A stretch of 53,485 bases of DNA from a virus. Below the pieces are notes generated by a model. That model had not been told where the DNA came from. It saw nothing but the letters and a program-made list of their open reading frames with translations, and did no database searches. Positions 41,160-50,497 of this stretch are shown here, one piece after another (the first letter of the stretch is position 1; each line of letters opens with the position of its first letter). Position numbers and translations under genes: made by a program. The stretch lies in IMG/VR virus record IMGVR_UViG_3300006076_000005, positions 1 through 53,485 of that record; one strand, 5' to 3'.

Positions 41160-43499
41160 CTATATGTTTTTCTCTTTCTTATCTATAGAATTTTTTATTT
41201 CATCAAACATTTCATCAACCACTTTTTCTGCTTCTTTTAAATCCTTAGCTATCCCTTCTTTAAATTTCTTATGGTCATCACTTATACCATAATAGTCTAA
41301 ATAAACTCTATAAAAGATCCTATTGCCTGTAACTTCAACATTACCTACTTTATCAGAGTACTCCATAAATACTCTAGTAAGATTTAAAATAAGTCTTAGA
41401 TCCAATAACAAAAACTTCTTAACGAATAAGATTTGTTCTTTTAATAATAACGATTTAACATATTGTAAATAATCTAAAGAAAAAGCCGCCACACTATCGA
41501 TATCAACATTATTAACTATAGATTTAATTAAATTTATTACTTTATCATCTGTTATATTTTTTATACTACTTATTTCTACTAGAATATTCTTAAATGCGTC
41601 TAATTTTTCAGTTTTACCATCTGTATTTAATTCAGTTTTTATGTTATCATCAGCTCTATCCATTTTACCTTTTAGTTTTTCAATAACTTTATTCAGATTT
41701 AATATATCTTTTTTGTATGCGCTTGTTACAGGAACATATTTATTTAAATAAAAATTATTTAGAAGTTTTTCTTCTCTTTCATTTCTTAAAAACGAGAAGT
41801 TCAGTTTCTTGTTAATAACAGCTTTATTACTATTATAACGTTTTATGTTTAAATCCGGATTAAACTTATTATTTAATTCTTTAAAGCTATTCAATAAGCT
41901 ATCCTTATTATATACGAAAATATTATAAACTTCAGATATCACTACCATTGTTATAATATTAATCATAACTTTTCTATCTACAGTCATACCGCCTTCTAGA
42001 TTTAACTTTCCACTATTATGAAGTTTAAAAAGTTCTACCATTCTGCTAGCTAGTTTATTATAATATTTTATAGAACTTGTTAATAAATTATAAAAATCTT
42101 GATCTATACTTTCGGCTTTTAATTTTAAGACTGTGTCTTCTATATCTATGTTTTTAGCAAAAGCTATAAAATCCAGAACTAACATAATTCTACTATCGTC
42201 AGGTATACCCTCATTGTTCATGGTTTTATCTATAAGTTGTGAAAGTTTATCCCAATCCACTTTTTCTTTGTTTATAAGTTTTTCAATACTTTCCTTTTTA
42301 GATAAAAATGATCTATTAATGAAGTTAGATGTCCTAATAGAACTCAATCCTAAGAAGTTTTCATCACTATTTAATTTTGATAATTTTATTAATTCTACTA
42401 ATGTTGTTTCCTCAAAATCGTTAAATAAATCTACGCTAAACCCGCCTGTCGTTAATTTTTCTTGCAATTGCATTAACCCCTTATCTATATTATCTAGAAA
42501 TTTATATAAACCATCTACTATACCATTTTCATAATTTAGAAAAGGATAAACAATAGCATCTTTTTTCTCATTTAGAGATTCTATTACTGACTCTAAACTT
42601 TTTGTAGTATTGTTAATATACTTAAACACATTCTCTATATATTTAGCGTTAAAGAAATCACCTATAGTTAAGGCAACTTCGCAATTTGCAACATTACCCA
42701 TATAACAACCTTCGAATACAGGTGCTAACGAGTATATCTTTAATTCAGAACCTTCAGTAACAATATTGTCATCACCATTTTTAGGTATAGCATGTGTGTA
42801 TATTTTATTAATTCCAATAATGTGTCTAACATAGTCTTCAGCATAGTCTCTCATTATTTTTATAACTATATCGAAAATAGTTTTATAAGTTATGTTATTT
42901 TCTTTTTTAAATTTGTTTTTAATTTCCGTTAGAACTCTTTCTTTAACTTCATCTACTTTATCTTTAGCTTTTTTTACGGCTTTTTTAACAGTAGTAGAAT
43001 AGCTTCCCCCACTACTACTTCCACCACCACTTGAACTACCACCTCCAAATAGTCCTAATATAAAATTTATAACGGCTTTTATAATACCTATAACAAACTT
43101 AATAAGACTAGCGATTATGTTAATAATGGTTCTGAAGACAAACATAATACCTTTACCTATAGCAGAAAATATGCCTTCTTCACCTACAGATAATTCTACT
43201 AATATAGAATCTTTGCTTTCACCAGTTATATTTTGTATTGTATCTGCTATTATCGGTACAAAATTTTCTTTAGCTACACCTAATTTGCTAGTATTATATA
43301 ATGTTTCTAATTTCTTAAGATTAACTTCCTGTAAGACCAATTGTCTTTCTTGTTCTAAGAAATTATTATAGTATTCATTAGCTTTTAAAATATCATCGGT
43401 TAAATTAGTTTCTAACTCTTTAACGATCTCTTTCGTAACGTTTAATGTTTCTTTGGTTATATTTAGTTTTTCTTTTAACGATACTGTAACAGTAGACAT
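41160..43499 (-). CDS. AQEGI-family protein A (largest; inner-body-like)
   Basis: 779 residues, the largest of the family. The propeptide-like region (1-107) is helical with heptads (LNITKETLNVTKEIVKELE). The site reads LSVGEE-GIFSAI (103-114). The segment after it is truly hydrophobic for 40 residues (MFVFRTIINIIASLIKFVIG, IIKAVINFILGLFGG) and would pass as two membrane helices. It is joined by a Gly/Ser linker (GGGSSSGGGSSSGG, 152-165) to a long helical body. Maturation at the site would leave the hydrophobic helix near the new N-terminus, a layout suited to membrane insertion. The ATG at 43499 has AAGGAG. Confidence 0.6.
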   Translation of the reverse strand: MSTVTVSLKEKLNITKETLNVTKEIVKELETNLTDDILKANEYYNNFLEQERQLVLQEVNLKKLETLYNTSKLGVAKENFVPIIADTIQNITGESKDSILVELSVGEEGIFSAIGKGIMFVFRTIINIIASLIKFVIGIIKAVINFILGLFGGGSSSGGGSSSGGSYSTTVKKAVKKAKDKVDEVKERVLTEIKNKFKKENNITYKTIFDIVIKIMRDYAEDYVRHIIGINKIYTHAIPKNGDDNIVTEGSELKIYSLAPVFEGCYMGNVANCEVALTIGDFFNAKYIENVFKYINNTTKSLESVIESLNEKKDAIVYPFLNYENGIVDGLYKFLDNIDKGLMQLQEKLTTGGFSVDLFNDFEETTLVELIKLSKLNSDENFLGLSSIRTSNFINRSFLSKKESIEKLINKEKVDWDKLSQLIDKTMNNEGIPDDSRIMLVLDFIAFAKNIDIEDTVLKLKAESIDQDFYNLLTSSIKYYNKLASRMVELFKLHNSGKLNLEGGMTVDRKVMINIITMVVISEVYNIFVYNKDSLLNSFKELNNKFNPDLNIKRYNSNKAVINKKLNFSFLRNEREEKLLNNFYLNKYVPVTSAYKKDILNLNKVIEKLKGKMDRADDNIKTELNTDGKTEKLDAFKNILVEISSIKNITDDKVINLIKSIVNNVDIDSVAAFSLDYLQYVKSLLLKEQILFVKKFLLLDLRLILNLTRVFMEYSDKVGNVEVTGNRIFYRVYLDYYGISDDHKKFKEGIAKDLKEAEKVVDEMFDEIKNSIDKKEKNI

Positions 43500-43560
43500 T
43501 TAACACTCCTTATCATAAATTTAATTCATCAAATTTGGACGTATAAGATAAATAAGGAAA

Positions 43561-43585
43561 TGAGGGTTAATTTACTACACCCTCA
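43561..43585 (-). terminator. Weak hairpin at gene end
   Basis: A 7-bp stem TGAGGGT / ACCCTCA around an 11-nt loop, overlapping the stop of the gene at 43575 on the minus strand. The U-tract is poor. Confidence 0.4.
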
Positions 43586-44600
43586 CTTCCATATATTTTT
43601 TAATCTTCATATCCAGTTTATTAAGTTTCTCTTCATAGAACTCTATCTGTTTTCTGAGTTTCTCATTATTGATATCTCCAGATTGTCTAGATTTAAGTTC
43701 TAGTAGTTTAAGTTCTAATAATCTTTTTTTCTCTTTAAGATTTTCTAATCTCATTAATGAAAGATCTACCAGGAACAATCTTAAATGGTAAATAGGATTA
43801 CCTATGAAATTAGTTGCTATTCCTATATCTTCTTTTATCATAACTTTATTATGGTTACGAGAATGTTTACGAGAGTGTTTGGTATTTGATTTAAATGTCA
43901 CAAGATCTAAAAGCTTACCAACAAATGATTTTGTAAATAGATCTTTGAAATTGAATTTCTTACTTAAAAAATCCATAACTACAATCTCGGATGGTATATC
44001 CGAAATTTTCTCCATTTTAAGAGTAGTTATAGTTGGTATGTTACCTATAGCATCAACAACTGCTTTTAAATCCGCTTTGTGCATTTCAGGTATTAAATTA
44101 AAAAAAGTAACTGTCTTACCTGCTATAGAGGATTTGATTTCCTGATCCAATTTACTTTTCTCTTTTATATAGAATCTATTTATAATATTAGTTATAATAA
44201 GTGGAGTATTTTCTAAAAAGAAAGCTCCTTCACTCACTAATGCTAAAATAAGTCTTTTATTAAGATCTGACGTATTAGAAGCTAAAGTGTCTTCCACAAC
44301 ATCATCTATCTTATCTTTTAATGTTGGTAAAATGCTTCTATATTTTTCTAATGCTTTTAGGGTTACCTTAAATATATCTTCATCTGTCTTTATAGAGGCA
44401 ACTTTTTTAAAATTGATAGCCAGAACACTTTCTGTAATATTGTTCTTGTCTTTTGTTTCTTTTATTAAATCAGTTATAGCAGGTAATATTGTTTTACCAA
44501 ACTCTTTATCTATATTGTCTAAAATATTTAACAACTCTTCTTTTTGGAACACATAATGCTCCATAGTCACTTTTCTTCTTCTGTATGGTTTGTTATGCAT
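43575..44600 (-). CDS. Virion-block protein with C-terminal coiled coil
   Basis: 341 residues from the ATG at 44600 (6 nt after GGAG); an ATG at 44603 is only 3 nt away. The N-terminus is basic (MHNKPYRRRKVT). A His/Arg-rich loop HSRKHSRNHNK lies at about 250. It is followed by IGNPIYHLRLFLVDLSLMRL and a strong coiled coil to the end (NLKEKKRLLELKLLELKS). The NP.YH...LVDL...R......KRLLELKLLELK pattern occurs, as I recall, in conserved proteins of several large phages, but no function is known to me. It is paired with the 44621 gene. Confidence 0.65.
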   Translation of the reverse strand: MHNKPYRRRKVTMEHYVFQKEELLNILDNIDKEFGKTILPAITDLIKETKDKNNITESVLAINFKKVASIKTDEDIFKVTLKALEKYRSILPTLKDKIDDVVEDTLASNTSDLNKRLILALVSEGAFFLENTPLIITNIINRFYIKEKSKLDQEIKSSIAGKTVTFFNLIPEMHKADLKAVVDAIGNIPTITTLKMEKISDIPSEIVVMDFLSKKFNFKDLFTKSFVGKLLDLVTFKSNTKHSRKHSRNHNKVMIKEDIGIATNFIGNPIYHLRLFLVDLSLMRLENLKEKKRLLELKLLELKSRQSGDINNEKLRKQIEFYEEKLNKLDMKIKKYMEVRV

Positions 44601-44620
44601 CATCTACTCCTTATATATTT

Positions 44621-45802
44621 TTAAAATGGTTGATTATTTTTTAAGAATTCTTTAACTACTTTTTCAACGTCAGATTCTTTACCTTTTTCTAACATTTTGA
44701 AATTAAGAATGCTAAATCCAGGTATACTTTTAATAAATACAGTAACTTGTTCTTTTTCTAAATCCACAAATGTTAAATCAAACCCCATAAACTTATCCAA
44801 CACTTTATCTTTATATCTATCTTTTAATAAGCTTCCTCTTATGTTAGATTCTATAAGTGCTTGTTTGTCTTGGTTAAAAATATAAATATTATAGTTTTTA
44901 GCAAAAGAGTTAGTTCCGTTAATAAGGTCTTTAACCATAGTAACTTTGTCAACTTTGTTTAAGTAGTTAGCTATATCAGATTCGTTACTCAATTTTCTTT
45001 TTCTATATTTTTCTACTAAATCAGATGCTAAAATAAGGTCTGCTAAACTTATAGCTCCTGCTCTCCAATCCCAAAATCTTGATAGGAATTTTTTATCGTG
45101 ATCATTTTCTAACATATTGTTAATAAAGTTTTCAGCGTTAATAAATTTAATATTAGGATAAACTATTAACGGTACCGAAATAGTCATTTGTTTAACATCT
45201 TTTTTACCATTAGGTAAAGTTATGGAATTATAAATATTGAATTGTAAATCAACAGTATTTATGAATGCTTTCGTATCTTTAAGCTTATTAAATTCAGCAT
45301 TACTCATATGGTAATCAAGTGGTTCTCTTACTAAACTTCTCATATACTTAGCCTCTTGTGCTATAGTTAATGTTCCTTCTTCTTTTACTACATCTGTAAC
45401 AAAATCTGTTGTTAAAGATTCTTCCGCTATAAGTGATCTTAATCTCTCTAACTCATCTATACCAACATTTCTAGTATTAAGTAACGCGACAGTATCTGCC
45501 ACTCTGTAACCATATAGTTCTATTAATGTTCTATAAGCAGTAGCTAAGAACCCTATAAACAATTTAACTTCTGTTTGTACAAGTTTTTTATAATCGTTAG
45601 GATCCATGTATTTAAGACTTTCGTCTACAAATATAAATGGTGTAACAACGAAGTTACCTACTAACTTTGTGATATCCCCTTTAGCAATGATATCCCTTCT
45701 CTTCATAAGGTTTTGCAAAACTTTGTCATCTTCATGATCTCCAATAGATTTAAAGATATTAGCTAAAATCAAAAACGACTTAGTAAACGCCTTACCTATC
45801 AT
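44621..45802 (-). CDS. Putative virion protein with A-x-E sites
   Basis: 393 residues. The first 110 are helical; residues 125-160 hold RSLIAEESL, VVKEEGTL and TIAQE-AKYM, which resemble the A-x-E sites of the neighbouring family, though without the following hydrophobic helix. Later segments include LQFNIYNSITLPNGKKDVKQ and SRFWDWRAGAISLADLILAS. No enzyme motif is seen. The ATG at 45802 has AAAGGAG. It starts the minus-strand block divergently from the structural gene at 45897. Probably a protein processed with the head proteins. Confidence 0.55.
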   Translation of the reverse strand: MIGKAFTKSFLILANIFKSIGDHEDDKVLQNLMKRRDIIAKGDITKLVGNFVVTPFIFVDESLKYMDPNDYKKLVQTEVKLFIGFLATAYRTLIELYGYRVADTVALLNTRNVGIDELERLRSLIAEESLTTDFVTDVVKEEGTLTIAQEAKYMRSLVREPLDYHMSNAEFNKLKDTKAFINTVDLQFNIYNSITLPNGKKDVKQMTISVPLIVYPNIKFINAENFINNMLENDHDKKFLSRFWDWRAGAISLADLILASDLVEKYRKRKLSNESDIANYLNKVDKVTMVKDLINGTNSFAKNYNIYIFNQDKQALIESNIRGSLLKDRYKDKVLDKFMGFDLTFVDLEKEQVTVFIKSIPGFSILNFKMLEKGKESDVEKVVKEFLKNNQPF

Positions 45803-45896
45803 AATTACTCCTTTACATAATTTGTTACCTTAGGCAAAAATCAAACAAAACAAAATAGGCGTTGGTTTGATTAAAATTGCAATACAAGGAGTTGTT

Positions 45897-47075
45897 ATGG
45901 AAAAATTTATAGGAAGAACAGAGATGGGTGATTTTAGTAGGATGGTAAGTGAAAATCTTTATGGTATAAATATATTAAGGGAATTACCTCCTATATTACC
46001 TAATAAAGATCATCACGGATTTACATTCTTTACGAGACCACAACTTAACTTATCTACAATTAACATAAGTAATGTTAGATACTTTTTACAATTATTAACT
46101 AACAAAGAATTAAGTATACCAAGATTTGTAAGAGCGACATTAGATCCAAGATTACAAAGAGGCATAGTAGAAATGCCTGGTACTAACTTTTACAATAATG
46201 AAAAGAAAGATTGTCCCCTAGTTGATAAGTATAATCCTTTTATACCTATATTAAGCAATCTTTTAACTAACATAAGCGGTTGGCCTGATATGGTTTCACC
46301 TACATATACATCTAATTCAGGTATGAGAAAAGAACAGTTCTCTATGATAGATGGAACATTTGAGATATTTGATGTTTATGATCTTAATTGTACTTTTAAA
46401 AACATAATAAACGAACCTTTGACATTATTATTCCAAGTATGGGTTCAATACGCTTCATTAGTATTTGAAGGTAAAATACATCCTTATTTAGATTTTATAG
46501 TAGAAAACGAATTTGATTATAATACTAGGATATATAGGTTCATAACAGATCCTAGTGGTAGATACATAACTAAAGCCGCTTGTACAGGCGCTGCGTTTCC
46601 TACTAACTTACCTTTTGGTAAATTTTTCGATTACTCTAAAGATATACCATACTCAGACCAGACAAAAGAGATAAACATAACATTCAAGTGCATGGGAGCT
46701 TTGTATAACGATGTTAAGATTTTTGTAGCTTACAATAGAGTTTGGAGCTATTTTAATCCAGAAGTAAGGGCTTATTTAAAACAAGAAGCCTGTAATTTAG
46801 AGGTAGTACCATACGATTTATTACCATTACTTAATTATAGATCATATCCTATTATTGATATATCTAAAAATGAATTTGTTTGGCTTATTAATAAAGATGA
46901 CCCTGTTTATAAGAAAATAATGGAAGAAGCTAAAAAAGGAGAAACAGATAAATATTTGGAAAAAACTGATGAAACAACCGAAGAATTAAATTCTGAAGAC
47001 ATAATAGATCTTTCAAATACTGCCTTTATGCCTAATCCGGCAGACGACACACAAACATCAAATTTATATATGTAA
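45897..47075 (+). CDS. Conserved virion structural protein
   Basis: 392 residues from the ATG at 45897 (AAGGAG upstream); a TTG at 45867 has no site. The pattern PNKDHHGFTFFTRPQLNLS (about 34-52), then PFIPILSNLLTNISGWPDMV, ENEFDYNTRIYRFITDPSGR, AAFPTNLPFGKFFDYSKD and YNDVKIFVAYNRVW is one I associate with a conserved structural protein of large contractile-tailed phages, often found next to baseplate wedge genes. Here the next gene is wedge-like. The last 60 residues are acidic and disordered (KTDETTEELNSEDII). Its role is probably in the tail or baseplate. Confidence 0.6.
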   Translation: MEKFIGRTEMGDFSRMVSENLYGINILRELPPILPNKDHHGFTFFTRPQLNLSTINISNVRYFLQLLTNKELSIPRFVRATLDPRLQRGIVEMPGTNFYNNEKKDCPLVDKYNPFIPILSNLLTNISGWPDMVSPTYTSNSGMRKEQFSMIDGTFEIFDVYDLNCTFKNIINEPLTLLFQVWVQYASLVFEGKIHPYLDFIVENEFDYNTRIYRFITDPSGRYITKAACTGAAFPTNLPFGKFFDYSKDIPYSDQTKEINITFKCMGALYNDVKIFVAYNRVWSYFNPEVRAYLKQEACNLEVVPYDLLPLLNYRSYPIIDISKNEFVWLINKDDPVYKKIMEEAKKGETDKYLEKTDETTEELNSEDIIDLSNTAFMPNPADDTQTSNLYM

Positions 47076-47086
47076 AGGAGTAAAAT

Positions 47087-49921
47087 ATGGATATTAAAAA
47101 TTATTTATTAGATCCTAATCTAATACAAAAAACAAGTTTAGACAATTTAGAAAAAGCTTTAGATGGTAATTTAGATATAACAGACCCCACTAACCCATTT
47201 ATGTTTCTATTAGAAAATAGTGCTAATGTGGCGGCTTCAACTCTACAAGGGTATATGGCTTTATTAAGAAGAGTTTATCCTAACCTAGCTAAAGAACCCG
47301 AAGATCTTTTCCCGCACTTTAACTCTTCTGCGTTAGCTAATATTTATAGTTCTCCTAGTAACGCTATATTTAACCTTATTATAAATATTGAAAACTTTAT
47401 AAATAATTCTACACAAGGTAAAGGTTATTATCTAGCGATTATACCAAAATATAGTTATATTAAAGTAAACAATGAATACACATTTACCTTACTTAACAAC
47501 GTAGTTATTAAATATTATCCTAATTCTAAAAAGATAATATGTAAAATAGAAGGCAATAGCGAAATAGAAATATCTGAAAAAGAAAACGAATATTTAGAGT
47601 CTAGTATATTTAAAGATAACAACGGTAAAGACTGGATGATTTTAAGAATACCTATGAAACAATTAACTAGATTTAAAATAAGCGATAACTTTATATCCAC
47701 TATGGCTTATAAAAAGACTTTTAAGATAGAAGACTATTTTAACTACATCGTAGTGAAAACTCTTAATCCATTAACCAACAAAGAAATAAAGCTTAATATA
47801 ACGCATGATGATTATAATATAAACCCTAATATACCGACTATGATAGTCAAAGCACTACAACAAGAAGTAACACTAGAATTACCTGTTATTTATAATCTAA
47901 AAGGAGTTGTTAGCGATAGGTTCGATATTGAATTATTTACTACTAAAGGAGCGTTAGAAGTACCTATAACTAAATATGATACTGACAGATTTGTTTTAAC
48001 CATAGTTAATGAAGAAGATTTACCCGACGTATTTAAAATAAGCGACATCAATCATTTTGTGACCGCTTATACGGACATAACAGGTGGTAAAAATGAGATA
48101 GACTTTATGGAACTGAAAAATAGAATCATAGACTATACTACAGGTGATAATAAAATACCTTTAACGTTAGAAGAGATAAAGGAGAAAGCAAGTAGGTATG
48201 GTTACAGGTTTAGATATGTATTAGATACTATATTTAAAAGAGAGTTCCTTATTAATAAACCTATTATAAACATAAATCCCAATATAGTAATAGATACTAA
48301 CGATTATCAAGATTTTATTAGATTTACTAAACCAGAAGTTGCAGACACAAAAATCAAATTCGTTAATGAAGATAAATCTGTCATTATAGAACCTTACCAA
48401 ATGTTTGAGTTTAAAGATGGTAGACTCACTATACTTAAAGAAAAAGAAATGGAATATATAAGAAATTTACCTAAAAGCAATATAGACGAATATAATAATA
48501 GAAAGATATTCTTTAACTTCTTTAAATATATTTTAGACAATGATGAGAAATTAGAATATAGGATATATGATGTTTCAGAACCTAAAATAGTTTCAACGGC
48601 TACAGAGTATAACAATGATGATCTAAATACTATAGTAGTTATAAAATCAAGATCAGTTATACGATATGACAATAAATATATTGTAAAATATGTTATAGAT
48701 GGTAATACCAATATTTTAGAATTAGATGTAGAAGAACTATACGGAGAATTGTCAGTAACATTAGACAATAACGAAGAGATAAAATTTAATACTAAAGCTT
48801 ATTTAGATAATACAGATCTAATATTTGAGTTCACTATACCTTATGATCCTTATATAACAAAAAACGACCTTATGCAAATATTTAGTAATTATGGAGAAAT
48901 CAATACTGCTTATATAGGTAATAGCAATAAAGCTAAATTTAGACTATATACTAAAGACCCTCAAGCAGCCCCCGGTCATAATTTTAGAGTTGACGATATA
49001 AGCGACACTAATGTTGTGGCTGTTATATACGAGGATGAGTCTACTTTAGATTTTCTAACAAGGATAGATACTTTATTTTCTAATTATTATATAGATTATA
49101 CGGAGAGAAAATTTAAGACTTACGACAAGGATGTTTATTTAACGTATAGTGAAGATGTGTATGAACTAGATGATGATGGTTTACCTAAACTTTACCCTAT
49201 CTATGATGAAAATGGTAACATCGTAGATTATGAAGTTAAAGTTTTACATAAAAAAGGCGACGTAGTTAAAAACGAAAATGGTGATCCTATTGTAAAACAT
49301 AAAAAAGGTGATATTATATTAGATAAAAATGGTAATCCTATTATAGATAATGAAGTAGGCGTTATACACAACATCAATATACATCTTATGGAAGATATCT
49401 ATTTAAGAACTTCTAATTTAGATTATGTAGCCTATATATTAGATTACCATAAAAGACTTAGAAATATATTAAGAAAAGAGATCCTTGAATTTAATAAACA
49501 ATTATTAGAAAATACTAAGTTTAAATATATATCCGATTTCAACTTAGGTAAGGTTATACTTAACTATAACTATAGTTATCTAATTTTTGATAATTTCTTA
49601 AAACCTACTATAACCTTATATGTAGATAAAGATAGCATAAATTTCTCATTAACAGACGAACAAAGATTACAAATAGTTGGCATAATAGAGAAGTACTTAG
49701 TAGACAACTTTAAGATCAATGATTTAGAAAAAGAGATAGAGGAGTTTTTAGGAAATGAAGTTAAAAGTATTAAAATCGATCTCTTACCTAATAATGATAT
49801 ACGATATATAGACTATTCTGAAAAATCTACAAAATTTATTATAGGTAAAAGATTAAAATTTAACGATAATGGCGATACTTATGTAGATGCCGATGTTAAT
49901 ATAGTAACAATAAAAATATAA
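47087..49921 (+). CDS. Large baseplate wedge-like protein (gp6/gpJ type)
   Basis: 944 residues, 11 nt after the previous gene. The N-terminal region LEKALDGNLDITDPTNPFMF, LLRRVYPNLAKEPEDLFPHF and SPSNAIFNLIINIENFI resembles wedge proteins of large phages. At about 331-375 GGKNEIDFMELKNRIIDYTT, then PLTLEEIKEKASRYGYRFRY with VLDTIFKREFLI, matches the baseplate-J/gp6 layout (GG...F.ELR....PIT...L....GY...D...R.Y). An internal imperfect repeat of KKGDVV.NENGDP occurs near residue 725. The protein would form the wedge ring of the baseplate. No transmembrane segment. Confidence 0.6.
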   Translation: MDIKNYLLDPNLIQKTSLDNLEKALDGNLDITDPTNPFMFLLENSANVAASTLQGYMALLRRVYPNLAKEPEDLFPHFNSSALANIYSSPSNAIFNLIINIENFINNSTQGKGYYLAIIPKYSYIKVNNEYTFTLLNNVVIKYYPNSKKIICKIEGNSEIEISEKENEYLESSIFKDNNGKDWMILRIPMKQLTRFKISDNFISTMAYKKTFKIEDYFNYIVVKTLNPLTNKEIKLNITHDDYNINPNIPTMIVKALQQEVTLELPVIYNLKGVVSDRFDIELFTTKGALEVPITKYDTDRFVLTIVNEEDLPDVFKISDINHFVTAYTDITGGKNEIDFMELKNRIIDYTTGDNKIPLTLEEIKEKASRYGYRFRYVLDTIFKREFLINKPIININPNIVIDTNDYQDFIRFTKPEVADTKIKFVNEDKSVIIEPYQMFEFKDGRLTILKEKEMEYIRNLPKSNIDEYNNRKIFFNFFKYILDNDEKLEYRIYDVSEPKIVSTATEYNNDDLNTIVVIKSRSVIRYDNKYIVKYVIDGNTNILELDVEELYGELSVTLDNNEEIKFNTKAYLDNTDLIFEFTIPYDPYITKNDLMQIFSNYGEINTAYIGNSNKAKFRLYTKDPQAAPGHNFRVDDISDTNVVAVIYEDESTLDFLTRIDTLFSNYYIDYTERKFKTYDKDVYLTYSEDVYELDDDGLPKLYPIYDENGNIVDYEVKVLHKKGDVVKNENGDPIVKHKKGDIILDKNGNPIIDNEVGVIHNINIHLMEDIYLRTSNLDYVAYILDYHKRLRNILRKEILEFNKQLLENTKFKYISDFNLGKVILNYNYSYLIFDNFLKPTITLYVDKDSINFSLTDEQRLQIVGIIEKYLVDNFKINDLEKEIEEFLGNEVKSIKIDLLPNNDIRYIDYSEKSTKFIIGKRLKFNDNGDTYVDADVNIVTIKI

Positions 49922-49951
49922 CAGTAGATAGGGTTATTCCCTATCTACTGT
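49921..49951. terminator. Bidirectional terminator
   Basis: A perfect 13-bp stem ACAGTAGATAGGG / CCCTATCTACTGT with a 5-nt loop between convergent genes, starting at the last base of the wedge-gene stop codon. It is followed by TGTTAAAATT on the plus side. Confidence 0.85.
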
Positions 49952-49953
49952 TG

Positions 49954-50487
49954 TTAAAATTCAACTTTATCATTAATTATTATGTCTATGATTTCTTCTA
50001 CATTGTAGAACTCACTAAGAACTTTTAAAACTAATGAGTTTGATATTAATTCAAAACCAAATGATTTTAAAATATCCGGTCTAGATTTTACTATCGCAGG
50101 TATGCTATAAATACCTCTGTCATCTATTAACATAGACGCTACATCTCTAGCTAACTTTTTATAATTGATGTTGAAATCAGGCAAGTACGATAAAGTGTTA
50201 TTAAATGTTATACTAGCAGTAGCTAAAACATAAGCTAAATCTTGTCTAAATTTTTCACTCTTATAATAACTTAAAGGAGCTTCGTCATCTAGCGTAACAG
50301 GACCACGATTATTTTTAATATCGTCCAGGACATCTAAAAGATATGATATAAAAATGTTTTTCTTTTCACCATTATGTAGTACTAAGAAATTAGGATATTT
50401 AAGTTTAAAACTTTTAGCCCTAGTCTCAAACGCTTCCACAAGTTCGTCAAAATCTGTTGGTAAATCTGTTATTTTATATTCTACCAT
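49954..50487 (-). CDS. Hypothetical protein downstream of the metallopeptidase
   Basis: 177 residues, helical, not recognised. It contains KSEKFRQDLAYVLATASITF and SMLIDDRGIYSIPAIVKSRP, with a C-terminal Ile/Asp-rich helix (NVEEIIDIIINDKVEF). The ATG at 50487 has AAGGAG and lies 10 nt after the peptidase gene, so the two form an operon. It could be a partner or regulator of the peptidase, by position only. Confidence 0.7.
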   Translation of the reverse strand: MVEYKITDLPTDFDELVEAFETRAKSFKLKYPNFLVLHNGEKKNIFISYLLDVLDDIKNNRGPVTLDDEAPLSYYKSEKFRQDLAYVLATASITFNNTLSYLPDFNINYKKLARDVASMLIDDRGIYSIPAIVKSRPDILKSFGFELISNSLVLKVLSEFYNVEEIIDIIINDKVEF

Positions 50488-50497
50488 AATATTCTCC

